Below, one piece after another: positions 7,475-16,343 of a stretch of DNA of 64,000 bases (within the stretch, counting starts at the first letter, position 1; every line of letters begins with the position of its first letter). The translations under genes and the position numbers were made by a program. Below the pieces are notes generated by a model. The model had not been told where the DNA came from and made no database searches. It saw only the letters and a list, made by a program, of their open reading frames with translations. Source of the stretch: CAVPTL01 sp963727235 (GTDB lineage: Bacteria; Actinomycetota; Thermoleophilia; Gaiellales; JAICJC01); assembly GCA_963727235.1 (NCBI GenBank), contig CAVSFZ010000014.1:1-64000 (forward strand), given 5' to 3'.

Positions 7475-8695
7475 TCAGTCGTCCAGCGCGGATGCGATCG
7501 CCGAAGCGGCGGCGAACGTGAGCCGGTCACGGGCGTCGTCGAGCGCTGTCGGATATGTCGAGAGCTTGACGATGACCGTCTGGGACGGACCGTCGATCCA
7601 GATCTTCTGGCCGTTGATCCCCAGTGCCGCGTACCGGGGATGCTCCCCATCGAACACCCACCACTTGTTGCGATAGAACGCCTGCGGAAACTCGGGAAAG
7701 TCGCCCGAGCGCCGGAACGCGTCGCGACTGTCAGAGCCGCCGGCAAATGTGTCGGCAATCCAGTCCTCGGGCACGATCCGGAGCCCGTCGACACGTCCGT
7801 TTTGGAGCCACAGATCGCCGAACCGGGCCAGATCGCGAAGGGTCGCGCACAGGCCGCCGTCGGCCATCGCGTTGCCGTGGCCGTCGACGGTGATGTCAGC
7901 GTCGAACTCGGCCCCGATCGGCTGCCACACCTCTCGGGCGATCAACTCTGACAATCGCGCCCCTGCGGCTCGCTCCACAACCCAGCCGAGCATGCTGGTC
8001 AGAATCGACCGATAGTCGAACGGTCCGCCGTGGGACCGATCGTTCTCGAGACCCGCCATGTATGCGCACGCATCGTCGGGCAGCGAATCGTCGGTGCGCG
8101 GACGCCACAGGTACACCTGCTCGAACACCCGCACCTCGGCGTGCAGGTCGGCGTAGTCCTCGTTGAACTTGGTGCCGGCGCGCATGTCCAGCAGATGGCG
8201 GACGGTCGCGCCTTCCCACGAGGTACCCTCGAGCTCGGGGATGACCTCGGTGATCTCACCCTCCGGATCGAGCTCCCCCCGGCCGGCAAGGATGCCGGCG
8301 ACGGTCGCCACCACCGACTTGGTCACCGACATGATCAGATGGGTGCGATCCGGCGTGAGCCCGTTGAAATAGCGCTCTGTCACTACCCGGCCGCGGTGCA
8401 GCACCAGGAACCCGTCGGTATAGGTGGCATCCAGCATCTGCTCCACGGTGTGGGTGTCGCCGTCGACGGTGAACTCGATGCCGCTGAGGTCACGATGATC
8501 GTGGGCGAGCTCGCGGACGCTCGGGGCGCGGGGTATGCGCGCGCTGGGCACCAGCTCACGGACGTGCTGGAACCCCCAGCGGTTGAACGGCGGGTCCTGC
8601 CAGTTGGCGAGCGTCACAAGCGCATCACCCACCGGCGGCGTGCCGTCCATCAGCCCAAGCTCGTGTGCAGTCGGGGCGGGGTCGGTCGTGCTCAT
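7475..8695 (-). CDS. Beta-lactamase-family serine hydrolase (COG1680)
   Basis: A 406-residue class C beta-lactamase/esterase-fold protein. The nucleophile is in SVTK (within LIMSVTKSVVATVAGIL), the SxxK signature. The second motif, normally YxN, appears as YRS in FDYRSILTSMLG. Conserved flanking features HLLDMRAGTKFNEDY and the late AALGINGQKIWID segment (third-motif region) are present. There is no signal peptide, so it is probably a cytosolic esterase or amide hydrolase rather than a resistance enzyme. Its ATG follows the upstream MFS gene by 12 bp. Confidence 0.85.
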   Translation of the reverse strand: MSTTDPAPTAHELGLMDGTPPVGDALVTLANWQDPPFNRWGFQHVRELVPSARIPRAPSVRELAHDHRDLSGIEFTVDGDTHTVEQMLDATYTDGFLVLHRGRVVTERYFNGLTPDRTHLIMSVTKSVVATVAGILAGRGELDPEGEITEVIPELEGTSWEGATVRHLLDMRAGTKFNEDYADLHAEVRVFEQVYLWRPRTDDSLPDDACAYMAGLENDRSHGGPFDYRSILTSMLGWVVERAAGARLSELIAREVWQPIGAEFDADITVDGHGNAMADGGLCATLRDLARFGDLWLQNGRVDGLRIVPEDWIADTFAGGSDSRDAFRRSGDFPEFPQAFYRNKWWVFDGEHPRYAALGINGQKIWIDGPSQTVIVKLSTYPTALDDARDRLTFAAASAIASALDD

Positions 8696-8704
8696 CGGCC
8701 GGGA

Positions 8705-8710
8705 ACCCTA
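8705..8710 (-). promoter_or_regulatory. TANNNT box ahead of the serine hydrolase gene
   Basis: TAGGGT on the minus strand ends 9 nt before the ATG at 8695. It overlaps the stop region of the upstream MFS gene, so it could provide internal transcription of the hydrolase gene. The same hexamer occurs before the aldo/keto reductase gene. Confidence 0.3.
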
Positions 8711-9901
8711 CCTTGACGATGTGTCGGACGGCGCACTGAGCGCAGCCGTGGGCACCGCTCGCCGCCACGGCGAGACGATCCATGCCAGCGCGCCGCCGAG
8801 CACCGTAATCAGCACCAGGTAGGAGGCGCCGTCACCCGCCACCTGTGCGATCCCGGCGAACACCACCGGCCCCAAGAGCATCGACACCGACCAGGCGATG
8901 TTGATCAACGCCGCCACCCCACCGACGGTGATCCCGGCCCGCCGGGCGCCCAGGGCGCCCAGTGGAAACGCGACCGTGAACATGACCGCCGTCAGCGGGG
9001 CGCGGGCGAACAGGAAACCGACCAGAGCGGCGCTGGCCTCGCTGACCACCGGAATCAGGATCACGATCATCGACGCGGCCAAGGCCAACGCCGCCACGCG
9101 CACCTTCACCGCTCGCTCGGCAGCGCGGGCCGTCGCCGCACTGCATGCGATGAACACCGCCGAAGAGACGCCGAACGCGGCGCCGATGGCGGACGTGGAA
9201 ACCCCGTTTGCATGGAGCTGCAGCGGCACCAGCAGGTTGATCACCGCCGACATCAGTCCCGCAGCTGTCATCACCACCAGGCTCACCCGCACCAGCCGAT
9301 CTCCGGCCGCGCCGGCGAGCATCGCGCTCAGCCGCTCCTCGTGCGCCGTTGCCATGCCGGTCCCGGTCGGCTCCCACCACATCACGGCCGCCAGCACGAG
9401 GTTGATCAACCCGAGCACCACAAAGGGCGGAGCCATGCCGAAGTGCGTCACCGCAACCCCGGCCACGGCGGGAGCCACCACCGACGCAAACCCGGCCGTG
9501 GTCACCGTCAGCGAGAGTGCCTGTGACTCACGCGCACCGGCGATCTCGCTCAGCCAGCGGATTCCCGAGATCCAGATGATGCCAAACCCGAGCCCGAACA
9601 GTGCGCGGGCGCCGATCAGCTCGCCGTAGCTCGACGCAACCCCCTGCCACACCGAGGCAACGGCGGTAATCGCACACGCCAGCACCGTTAACCGGCGGGG
9701 GCCGAAGCGCTCACACACCGCCGCCGCGGGAAGTGACACCAGCACGATCGTGAAGCTGGTGGTGGCCAGCAGAACGCCCGACTGGAGCTTCGAGAGGTCG
9801 TACCGATCCGAGAGCTCCGGCACCAGCGGCACGAAACCCTGCCACAGCACCTCGCCGACGAAGATCGCCAGATACACCAGAGCCGCTGCCGCTCGCCGCA
9901 T
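8708..9901 (-). CDS. MFS transporter
   Basis: About 397 residues with twelve predicted membrane segments, starting MRRAAAALVYLAIFVGEVLW. The segment FGPRRLTVLACA after helix 2 is the family's motif-A loop in degenerate form, and YGELIGARALFGLGFGI resembles the motif around helix 4. I chose the ATG at 9901. An in-frame TTG at 9940 would add 13 residues with no better ribosome site. It is transcribed just ahead of the serine hydrolase gene. Substrate not inferable. Confidence 0.8.
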   Translation of the reverse strand: MRRAAAALVYLAIFVGEVLWQGFVPLVPELSDRYDLSKLQSGVLLATTSFTIVLVSLPAAAVCERFGPRRLTVLACAITAVASVWQGVASSYGELIGARALFGLGFGIIWISGIRWLSEIAGARESQALSLTVTTAGFASVVAPAVAGVAVTHFGMAPPFVVLGLINLVLAAVMWWEPTGTGMATAHEERLSAMLAGAAGDRLVRVSLVVMTAAGLMSAVINLLVPLQLHANGVSTSAIGAAFGVSSAVFIACSAATARAAERAVKVRVAALALAASMIVILIPVVSEASAALVGFLFARAPLTAVMFTVAFPLGALGARRAGITVGGVAALINIAWSVSMLLGPVVFAGIAQVAGDGASYLVLITVLGGALAWIVSPWRRAVPTAALSAPSDTSSR

Positions 9902-9953
9902 GAGTCGCAGGATGGCAGCCGCGTACGAGAGGCGCGCCAATCACCCAGAGGCT

Positions 9954-9981
9954 TTGAGCAAGCGGCCTCGAACGCTACACT
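9954..9981 (+). promoter_or_regulatory. Sigma70-type promoter of the L,D-transpeptidase gene, leaderless
   Basis: TTGAGC (9954-9959), a 16-nt spacer and TACACT (9976-9981). The ATG at 9990 follows the -10 box by 8 nt with no Shine-Dalgarno sequence, so the mRNA probably begins at or next to its start codon. Confidence 0.5.
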
Positions 9982-9989
9982 CGGCCCTT

Positions 9990-10880
9990 ATGAGACTCCG
10001 CTGGCTCGTGATCGGAACGTTTGTGATCGTGCTGCTTGCTGCAGCCGCGGGCGCCGCCTGGATGGTGAGAGCCTCACAGGCCAGCGCAGCCCCAAAACCA
10101 CATCACCCCTGGTACCCCGTAGCGCACCACTATCGCCACGCCCGGCCGACGCCCAAGAACCCCTATGGGCATCCCCGCACGGAGTACCCCACCACGCTCC
10201 CCGACTCTCACGGCCTGCGGGTGTTGCGGCTGCAGCAGCTGCTCGCCCACCACGGCTATCTGCCGGTGCGATTCCACACCGCCGGCGCCCAGCCGATGTA
10301 CACGCTGGCACCCCGGCGCGGGATCTTCCGATGGAAGTTCGATCCGCCGCCGGGACTGCGTGAGCAATGGCAGCCGCGGGTGTACGGAGTCGTCACCAAG
10401 GGTGCGGTGATGTCGTTCGAGGCCGACAACGGCATGCCCACGGACGGCATCGCAAGCCCGCGCGTGTGGCGCAAGCTGCTTTCCGGCAAGCCCCACCACG
10501 CGCCCCGGCCCTACACCTACGTGCTCGTGCGCGAGTCGATCCCGCAGTCGATCACGATCTACCACAAGGCAGCTCCGGTGTTCCAGGCCGCCGCCAACAC
10601 CGGCATCGCCGAGGCGCCCACCCCCACCGGCACCTGGCCGGTGTACCTGCGCTTCACCTCCACCACGATGGCGGGCACGAACCCCGACGGCAGCCACTAC
10701 AACGACCCCGGCGTGCCCTCGGTCAGCTACTTCAACGGCGGCGACGCTGTGCACGGATTCATCCGGCCCTCATACGGCTCACCTCAAAGCCTCGGGTGCG
10801 TGGAGCTGTCCTACGGCGACGCCGCCCAAGCGTATGAGTTGATGACGTACGGCACGCTCGTGACCGTGGCCGCATCGTGA
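9990..10880 (+). CDS. L,D-transpeptidase (YkuD) with peptidoglycan-binding domain
   Basis: The 296-residue protein starts with a signal anchor (LRWLVIGTFVIVLLAAAAGA), then a basic, Pro/His-rich linker. A PG-binding domain follows (LRVLRLQQLLAHHGYLP ... PTDGIASPRVWRKLL) and a C-terminal YkuD domain. The catalytic motif is AVHGF ... SLGCVEL, with the nucleophile Cys in GC and the upstream His. The usual Arg after the motif is Glu. Such enzymes form 3-3 peptidoglycan crosslinks or attach proteins to the wall outside the membrane. The stop overlaps the GTG of the copper amine oxidase gene (10877-10880). Confidence 0.88.
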   Translation: MRLRWLVIGTFVIVLLAAAAGAAWMVRASQASAAPKPHHPWYPVAHHYRHARPTPKNPYGHPRTEYPTTLPDSHGLRVLRLQQLLAHHGYLPVRFHTAGAQPMYTLAPRRGIFRWKFDPPPGLREQWQPRVYGVVTKGAVMSFEADNGMPTDGIASPRVWRKLLSGKPHHAPRPYTYVLVRESIPQSITIYHKAAPVFQAAANTGIAEAPTPTGTWPVYLRFTSTTMAGTNPDGSHYNDPGVPSVSYFNGGDAVHGFIRPSYGSPQSLGCVELSYGDAAQAYELMTYGTLVTVAAS

Positions 10881-12766
10881 CCCATCCGCTCGATCCACTC
10901 ACCGCCGATGAGATCACCTCCGCGGTCACCTGCCTCCGCCGGGATCGCGGCGCCGACGACAACTGGCGCTACGGCACGATCACGCTGCTGGAGCCGCCCA
11001 AGGCAACCATGGCCACATGGGACGAGCGCACGCCACCGGCGCGCGAGGCGCTGGTGTCGCTGTGGAACAGGGCCGACGGAGCGGCATACGAGGCCGTGGT
11101 CGACATCGGCGCACAACAGGTCACCCGGTTCGAGCACCGCCCCGGGGTGCAGCCCAACTTCACCACCGACGAGTACCACGAGGTGGACGAGATGCTGCGC
11201 GCCCACCCGGAGGTGATCGCCGCGCTGGCCGCCCGCGGGATCGATGACCCCAGCCTGGTGCTGTTCGACACCTGGGCGTACGGCGAGGCCCTGGTGCCGG
11301 AGCGGTACCGCGGTCGCCGGGTGGGCTGGACGGACGCGTGGCTGCGCACAGCTCCCGACACCAATCCGTACGCCCACATGGTTTCGGGATTCCACTGTGT
11401 GGTGGATACCAACTCGCTGGAGCTGCTCGAGATCGACGACTCCGGTCCGGTGCCGCAACCGCCGGTGATGGGCGAGTACGCACCCCAGCACGTCCCCGAC
11501 TTTCGCGTGCGCGACGATCTCAAGCCGCTCGAGATCACCCAGCCGCAGGGCGCTTCCTTCACCCTCGACGGGCACCTTCTGAAATGGCAGCGCTGGACGC
11601 TGCGGATCGGCTTCACCCCGCGCGAAGGCCTGGTGCTGCATCAGGTCGGCTACGAGCAGGACGGCCGTACCCGCCCGATCGCCCATCGCATGTCGTTTGC
11701 CGAGATGGTGGTGCCGTATCGCGACCCCACCCCCGACCACTACCGCCGCACCGCCTTCGATATCGGTGAATGGGGCATGGGCTTCATGACCACCTCGCTG
11801 GCGTTGGGGTGCGACTGCCTCGGAGAGATCAGCTACCTGGACGCGGTCGTGCACGACTCCCACGGAGCGCCGGTCCCGATCCCCCAGGCGATCTGCATCC
11901 ACGAAGAGGATAACGCGGTGTTGTGGAAGCACGTCGACCCGATCACCGGCAGCGAAGTGCGGCGGATGCGGCGGCTGGCGATCTCGTTCCACGTCACCGT
12001 CGCCAACTACGAGTACCTGGTGTACTGGCGCCTCCACGAGGACGGCAACATCGAGTGCGAGGTGCGCGCCACCGGCCTGATGGTGACCACCGGATACGCC
12101 GACCAGGCGCCGCCGTACGGCACCGTGGTGGACGACCACACCTATGCCCCGTTCCACCAGCACTTCATCGTCGCCCGCCTCGACCTCGACGTCGACGGCG
12201 CCGCCAACACGGTGTACGAGGTCGACTCGGCGGCGCTGCCGGTCGGCCCCGACAACCCCTCCGGGCTGGCCGTGGTCACCCAGGCCACCCCGGTGACGCG
12301 CGAGTCGGAGGGTGCCCGCGACTACGACTGGTCGGTCCAGCGCGGCTGGAAAGTCGCCAACCCGAGCACGCTCAACGCCCACGGCGCCCCTGTGTCGTAC
12401 AAGCTCGTGCCCACCGCCTCGGTGCCGCCGATGCTGGCGCCCGAAACGCCGGTGCGCCAACGCGCGCAGGTGATCGGCCATCAGTTGTGGGTGACCGCGC
12501 ACGCCGACGACGAGCGCTGGCCGTGCGGCGACTACCCCACCCAGAGCCTGAACGACTCCGGATTGCCGGTGTGGATGGCGGCCGATCGGCCGCTCGAAGA
12601 TACCGACGTGGTGCTCTGGTACGTCTTTGGCATCCATCACATCACCCGTGTCGAGGACTGGCCGGTGATGCCGGTCGACACCGTCTCGTTCTGGCTCAAG
12701 CCGTTCGGGTTCTTTGACCGTAACCCGGCGCTGGACGTGGCACCCACACCCCATTGCCACTCCTGA
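10877..12766 (+). CDS. Copper amine oxidase (primary amine oxidase), paralog 1
   Basis: A 629-residue copper/topaquinone amine oxidase that converts primary amines to aldehydes, NH3 and H2O2. The Tyr modified to topaquinone is in VANYEYLVYW. Two copper His ligands are in PFHQHFIVARLD, with the third in the HHITRVEDWPVMP region. The catalytic-base Asp is in SYLDAVVHDS. N2/N3-like domains precede the catalytic domain. There is no signal peptide, as in cytosolic Arthrobacter-type enzymes. GTG start in a 4-nt overlap with the transpeptidase gene. A second copy lies at 21082-23004. Confidence 0.93.
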   Translation: MTHPLDPLTADEITSAVTCLRRDRGADDNWRYGTITLLEPPKATMATWDERTPPAREALVSLWNRADGAAYEAVVDIGAQQVTRFEHRPGVQPNFTTDEYHEVDEMLRAHPEVIAALAARGIDDPSLVLFDTWAYGEALVPERYRGRRVGWTDAWLRTAPDTNPYAHMVSGFHCVVDTNSLELLEIDDSGPVPQPPVMGEYAPQHVPDFRVRDDLKPLEITQPQGASFTLDGHLLKWQRWTLRIGFTPREGLVLHQVGYEQDGRTRPIAHRMSFAEMVVPYRDPTPDHYRRTAFDIGEWGMGFMTTSLALGCDCLGEISYLDAVVHDSHGAPVPIPQAICIHEEDNAVLWKHVDPITGSEVRRMRRLAISFHVTVANYEYLVYWRLHEDGNIECEVRATGLMVTTGYADQAPPYGTVVDDHTYAPFHQHFIVARLDLDVDGAANTVYEVDSAALPVGPDNPSGLAVVTQATPVTRESEGARDYDWSVQRGWKVANPSTLNAHGAPVSYKLVPTASVPPMLAPETPVRQRAQVIGHQLWVTAHADDERWPCGDYPTQSLNDSGLPVWMAADRPLEDTDVVLWYVFGIHHITRVEDWPVMPVDTVSFWLKPFGFFDRNPALDVAPTPHCHS

Positions 12767-12776
12767 AGGCGGACGT

Positions 12777-14057
12777 TTGAGCGACGGCCTGTCGCTGCGC
12801 GAACTGGTTCGCGACCGCACCGTGGTGCTGCTGCTGAGCGTCGAGATGTTCACCACCCTGGGCTTCGCCGCGACCGCGACCGCCCTGGGCTGGCAGGCGT
12901 ACTCCAGGGCGCACCAGCCGCTCGTCCTGGGACTGCTGGGGCTGGCCGAGTTCATCCCCGCCGCGCTGCTTGCCATCCCCGCCGGGCACATGGCCGATCG
13001 CCGCGATCGCCGCCGGGTGGCGGCCATGGGGCTGCTCGTGGTCACGTTCGCATGCATGGCGCTGGCGCTGGACGCCGCCGCCGGCGACACCGAGGTGTGG
13101 CCGCTCTACATCCTGGCCTTCGTCAGCGGCGTCGGCAATGCCTACGCCGGGCCCGCGGTCGGGCCGCTGCTGGCCGCCGGCGTCTCCCAGCGATCGCTGG
13201 CACGAGCGGTCGCGGTGCTGATCTCGGTGATGCAGGCCGGGATGATCGCCGGGCCGGCGATCGCAGGTCTGCTGCAGGTGGTCGGGTCGCCGGTTCCCTA
13301 CGTGTTCGCCGGAGCGTGTGCGGCCGCGGCGGTGGTGATGGTGTCGCTGGTCCCGGCATCCGTCGGCCGCGCCCACGTCGGTGAGCACAAGGCGACCTTC
13401 TCCGACGCATGGGGCGGCGCTCGGTTCATCTTCGCCACGCCGGCGCTCTTGGGGGCGATCTCGCTCGATCTGATGGCGGTGCTGTTCGGCGGCGCGACGG
13501 CGCTCTTGCCGATCTTCTCGCAGACGATCCTGCACGTGGGCGCGTTCGGCAACGGACTGCTGCGGGCTGCGCCGGGAATCGGTGCGGTGGTGGTCGGATC
13601 GGTGCTCTCGGGCCGACCGCTGCGGCGGCGGGTAGGCCGAACGCTGCTGGTGGTGGTGGCGCTGTTCGGGGTGTTCACGGTGGTGTTCGGGCTCTCCACC
13701 AACTTCGCGCTGTCGATGGCGGCCCTGGCGGCACTGGCCGGCGCCGATGTGATCTCGATGTCGATCCGGGGCACGCTCGTGCCGCTGCTCACACCCCCTG
13801 ATCTGCGCGGGCGGGTGAGCGCGGTGGAACGCGTATTCATCGGCGCCTCAAACGAGTTGGGGGCATTCGAATCCGGCGTCGCGGCGGCACTTATCGGTGC
13901 CGTGCCGGCCGTGCTCCTGGGCGGTATCGCCTCGATCGCCGTGGCGGGCATCTGGGCGTGGAAATTCCCGGCGCTGCGCCGCATCGACCGGTTCGAGGAC
14001 ATCCAGGCGGTCGAGGTCAATCAGGGGTCGAGCGCGAGCTTCTCGACCACCAGGTAA
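12777..14057 (+). CDS. MFS transporter, EntS/MFS_3-type exporter
   Basis: About 426 residues with roughly twelve membrane helices. PAGHMADRRDRRRVAAMG is the MFS motif-A loop, and VISMSIRGTLVPLLTPPDLRGRVSAVERVFIGA matches the conserved helix 10 region of the EntS-like MFS_3 family. I chose the TTG at 12777 because AAGGCGG sits 4 nt upstream and 10 bp separate it from the amine oxidase stop. An earlier in-frame start would run back into the oxidase gene. Likely co-transcribed with the transpeptidase and amine oxidase genes. Substrate unknown. Its 3' end overlaps the convergent small gene by 37 bp. Confidence 0.82.
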   Translation: MSDGLSLRELVRDRTVVLLLSVEMFTTLGFAATATALGWQAYSRAHQPLVLGLLGLAEFIPAALLAIPAGHMADRRDRRRVAAMGLLVVTFACMALALDAAAGDTEVWPLYILAFVSGVGNAYAGPAVGPLLAAGVSQRSLARAVAVLISVMQAGMIAGPAIAGLLQVVGSPVPYVFAGACAAAAVVMVSLVPASVGRAHVGEHKATFSDAWGGARFIFATPALLGAISLDLMAVLFGGATALLPIFSQTILHVGAFGNGLLRAAPGIGAVVVGSVLSGRPLRRRVGRTLLVVVALFGVFTVVFGLSTNFALSMAALAALAGADVISMSIRGTLVPLLTPPDLRGRVSAVERVFIGASNELGAFESGVAAALIGAVPAVLLGGIASIAVAGIWAWKFPALRRIDRFEDIQAVEVNQGSSASFSTTR

Positions 14058-14362
14058 CGCCCGGCCTCGTCCACCACCCGCTCGACGTCGGGCGTGACAT
14101 GCCCCCGTCTCACCACGAACCGGTCGTCGCGGATATGGATCTGCTCGTACAGCGCCACCGAGATCTCGACGGGCGAGGTGCAATCGGCGTTGCCACACTC
14201 GCATACGAACGGGACGTCGTCCTCGGGGTCGGCGCCACCGGCCTCCTCGAGCTGGGCTCGGCGTTCGTTGTGAGCACGGAACGCCATCTCGTTCTTGACC
14301 AGGCGCTGCTCACGAAAGCTCTCCGCGCCGGGGATGTCGTATTCACTCATCGCGAGTGTCAT
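14021..14362 (-). CDS. Conserved small hypothetical protein with CxC-x4-C motif
   Basis: A 113-residue soluble protein with an acidic middle and a Cys cluster FVCECGNADCTSP that could bind zinc, followed by HVTPDVERVVDE and a YLVVEK end. I know similar proteins as an uncharacterised actinobacterial family of unknown function. ATG options are 14362 and 14350, both overlapping the 3' end of the BrkB-like gene, so it belongs to the minus-strand sigma/BrkB operon. Its last 37 bp overlap the end of the convergent MFS gene. Confidence 0.65.
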   Translation of the reverse strand: MTLAMSEYDIPGAESFREQRLVKNEMAFRAHNERRAQLEEAGGADPEDDVPFVCECGNADCTSPVEISVALYEQIHIRDDRFVVRRGHVTPDVERVVDEAGRYLVVEKLALDP

Positions 14363-15239
14363 GGTACCCGGCCGGCGACTCCGCGGCGCGGCGATCGGCG
14401 TCTCGCTCGGCGTTGATCTCCGCCCCGAGCAGCAGCACCAACGCCGACAGCCGAAGCCATACCAGCACCACGATCACCGCGGCCAACGACCCCCAGGTCT
14501 TGTTGTAGGAGCCAAATCGGTTGGTGAAATATGCGAACAGATCGGAGAGCACCAGCCAGCCGACGACGGACACCACGCCGCCGATGGTGAACACGTGAAA
14601 TCCCGGGTCGTCGAGGTTCGGCCCCAGGCGCATCAGCATGGCGAACACCATCAGCAACGCGACAATCACCACCGGCCACTGGATCACCGTCCAAAGCGTG
14701 CTGGGCGACCGGTCGTATCCGAGATGCTGGTCGGCGAAGTGCGACAGCTTCGGGGCCACCACGAACAGTCCGAACACGATCGCGAACGCCACCAGGGTGC
14801 AGCCCACCATCGCCAGGGCGATCAGCCGGCGGCGGACGAATCCGCGCGTCTCGGACCGCTGGAAGGCAACGTTGAGACCCCACATCAGCGTCTGCATCGA
14901 ACCCGAGAGCGACCACACGCCCAGCACCAGGCCGACCAGCAGGATCACGAGCCCGCTCTGGCGCGCGCGGGTGATCTGGGTGAGGCTGTCGGACAGGAGC
15001 TGAATGACCTCTTTGGGGACGACGTCGCCGGCATCCAGCAGCCACCGGTGAATCGTCTGGGGCTCGGCGAAGGCGCCGAATGCACCCACCACCACCAGCA
15101 GCGCCGCCGGGATCGCCAGGAAGCTGTTGTAGCCGATCGCCTGGGCCACCTGCCCGACGTTGTCGCTCATCGCCCGCTGCGCAGAGCGGACGATCAGGTT
15201 GGAGGACGCCGCACGAATGAGGTTGGCCACGCCGATCAC
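14343..15239 (-). CDS. YihY/BrkB-family membrane protein
   Basis: A 298-residue integral membrane protein with about six helices. It carries BrkB-family features: GYNSFLAIPAALLVVVGAFG near the start, a long loop with SLTQITRARQSGLVILLVGL, the VVAPKLSHF and PSTLWTVIQWPVVI stretch, and YNKTWGSLAAVIVVLVWLRLSALVLLLGAEINAE at the end. These proteins are annotated as inner-membrane transporters or anti-complement factors; the function is not settled. GTG start, 31 bp after the sigma factor stop, so it is probably a general-stress operon member. Confidence 0.85.
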   Translation of the reverse strand: MIGVANLIRAASSNLIVRSAQRAMSDNVGQVAQAIGYNSFLAIPAALLVVVGAFGAFAEPQTIHRWLLDAGDVVPKEVIQLLSDSLTQITRARQSGLVILLVGLVLGVWSLSGSMQTLMWGLNVAFQRSETRGFVRRRLIALAMVGCTLVAFAIVFGLFVVAPKLSHFADQHLGYDRSPSTLWTVIQWPVVIVALLMVFAMLMRLGPNLDDPGFHVFTIGGVVSVVGWLVLSDLFAYFTNRFGSYNKTWGSLAAVIVVLVWLRLSALVLLLGAEINAERDADRRAAESPAGYHDTRDE

Positions 15240-15270
15240 GGTACCCGGCAGCCCCGGACGGATCCCGCGT

Positions 15271-15942
15271 TCAGCCGGTGTCCAGCTGGGCCAGTGCCGA
15301 CCGCAGCAGCCGGGAGACGTGCATCTGTGAAATTCCCATCTGCTCGGCGATCTCGTCCTGTGAAAGCTCCATGCCGAATCGCAGCGCCAGGATCGTGCGC
15401 GAGCGGCGATCCAGCCGCTCCAGCAACGGCTCCAGCTCGAGCCGGGCGACCGCCGCCTCCAAGGCTTGGTCGAGCCCCGGCAGGTCGAGTGCAGCCGCGT
15501 CCACCACCGGCGGGGCGAGCGCCGCGCGCGCCCGCATTCCCTCCACCACCTGCTCCTCGTCCAGCTCGGCCTCCCGGGCGATGTCGGCCACTGTCGGCGG
15601 CCGGTGAAGCTCCGCCGTGGCCGAATCGGCAGCCAGCTCCACCCGGCGGGCGAGCTCTCGCGCCGTCCGCGACACGTGCGTGGGGGCCTGGGCGCGCACC
15701 GTTGCCAGCATCTCGCCGGTGATGAACGGCATCGCGTAGCCGTGGAACGGGACGCCCCGGTTGGGGTCGAACGATCGGGCCGCCAGCATCACACCAACCA
15801 TGCCCGACTGCTCCAGATCCTCGACCGGCACGCGCCCCCCGAAGCGGCGCGCAACCGCTGCCACCAGCGACTGCGACTGCTCGACAAGCTGCGCAACGTC
15901 GACGGGCTCCCGACTGTTCGAGTCCCCGTCTGGCGGTGTCAC
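15271..15942 (-). CDS. SigB/SigF-type alternative RNA polymerase sigma factor (copy A)
   Basis: A group 3 sigma factor of about 223 residues. Region 2 is AAVARRFGGRVPVEDLEQSGMVG with YAMPFITGEM, region 3 includes PPTVADIAREAELDEEQV, and the region 4 helix-turn-helix is SQDEIAEQMGISQMHVSRLL. The GTG at 15942 lies 1 bp after the stop of the upstream anti-sigma-like gene. An earlier ATG at 15984 would overlap that gene by 41 bp. Its position downstream of an anti-sigma-like gene suggests partner-switching control. Region 2 departs from consensus more than in copy B. Confidence 0.85.
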   Translation of the reverse strand: MTPPDGDSNSREPVDVAQLVEQSQSLVAAVARRFGGRVPVEDLEQSGMVGVMLAARSFDPNRGVPFHGYAMPFITGEMLATVRAQAPTHVSRTARELARRVELAADSATAELHRPPTVADIAREAELDEEQVVEGMRARAALAPPVVDAAALDLPGLDQALEAAVARLELEPLLERLDRRSRTILALRFGMELSQDEIAEQMGISQMHVSRLLRSALAQLDTG

Positions 15943-15943
15943 C

Positions 15944-16276
15944 TCACCGGCCAACGCGAAGCAGCACCTCGTTGTCGCGGACATCGACCGACCCCACCAG
16001 GGAGTCGATCGCCGACCGCCCGCCGCGCAGCCGACTCACGTCCACGCCCTCGATCGTGACGTTGACGCTGTGGTCGTCGTAGGCCACCGTGACCGTGCGC
16101 GGCACGTCGGTCGAGGCCGCCCGGGAGACCAACTCCAGCGCGGTCACCAACTCGTCGATCGCGATCACATCCACCCCTGCCCGAGCTCCCATGGCGATCA
16201 CCAGGGGTTCGGCCAGCGGGGCGATCGCCACGGTGCCGTGGACGCGGAGCGTGATCGTCCTGGCAGGTCCGCCCAT
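15944..16276 (-). CDS. Degenerate anti-sigma ATPase-like protein (HATPase fold), 110 aa
   Basis: The layout resembles RsbW-type histidine-kinase-like ATPases: an N-terminal strand segment (TITLRVHGTV), a helix IDELVTALELVSRAA where the N-box should be, and strand TVTVAYDDHSVNVTIEGVD. It lacks the Asn of the N-box, and no G1 (DxGxG) or G2 glycine motif is visible, so it probably does not bind ATP. It is directly upstream of the sigma gene on the minus strand and divergent from an intact RsbW-like gene. I infer a binding partner or pseudo-anti-sigma factor; the family call is tentative. Confidence 0.5.
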   Translation of the reverse strand: MGGPARTITLRVHGTVAIAPLAEPLVIAMGARAGVDVIAIDELVTALELVSRAASTDVPRTVTVAYDDHSVNVTIEGVDVSRLRGGRSAIDSLVGSVDVRDNEVLLRVGR

Positions 16277-16283
16277 CCCCGGC

Positions 16284-16289
16284 AGGATA
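16284..16289 (-). promoter_or_regulatory. TANNNT box of the sigma A operon
   Basis: TATCCT on the minus strand ends 7 nt before the ATG at 16276, with no Shine-Dalgarno sequence. It would yield a leaderless transcript for the anti-sigma-like, sigma, BrkB and small-protein genes. No clear -35 seen. Confidence 0.4.
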
Positions 16290-16306
16290 GAGCATCCAGA
16301 TCCGAC

Positions 16307-16332
16307 GTTGGCTATCCGGCCCTGCTGGGTAC
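16307..16332 (+). promoter_or_regulatory. SigB/SigF-type promoter of the anti-sigma/antagonist pair
   Basis: GTTGGC (16307-16312), a 14-nt spacer and GGGTAC (16327-16332). This fits the known SigB/SigF consensus (GTTT or GNNT, 12-16 nt, GGGTAT/C). The ATG at 16344 follows closely. It suggests that the anti-sigma operon is switched on by the sigma factors it controls. Confidence 0.55.
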
Positions 16333-16343
16333 TATCTCGTGAA

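Noticed and set aside
14295..15722. A 475-codon frame antisense to the BrkB-like and sigma A genes
   Set aside because: Its translation is His/Gln/Pro-rich without family features; both minus-strand genes are recognisable.
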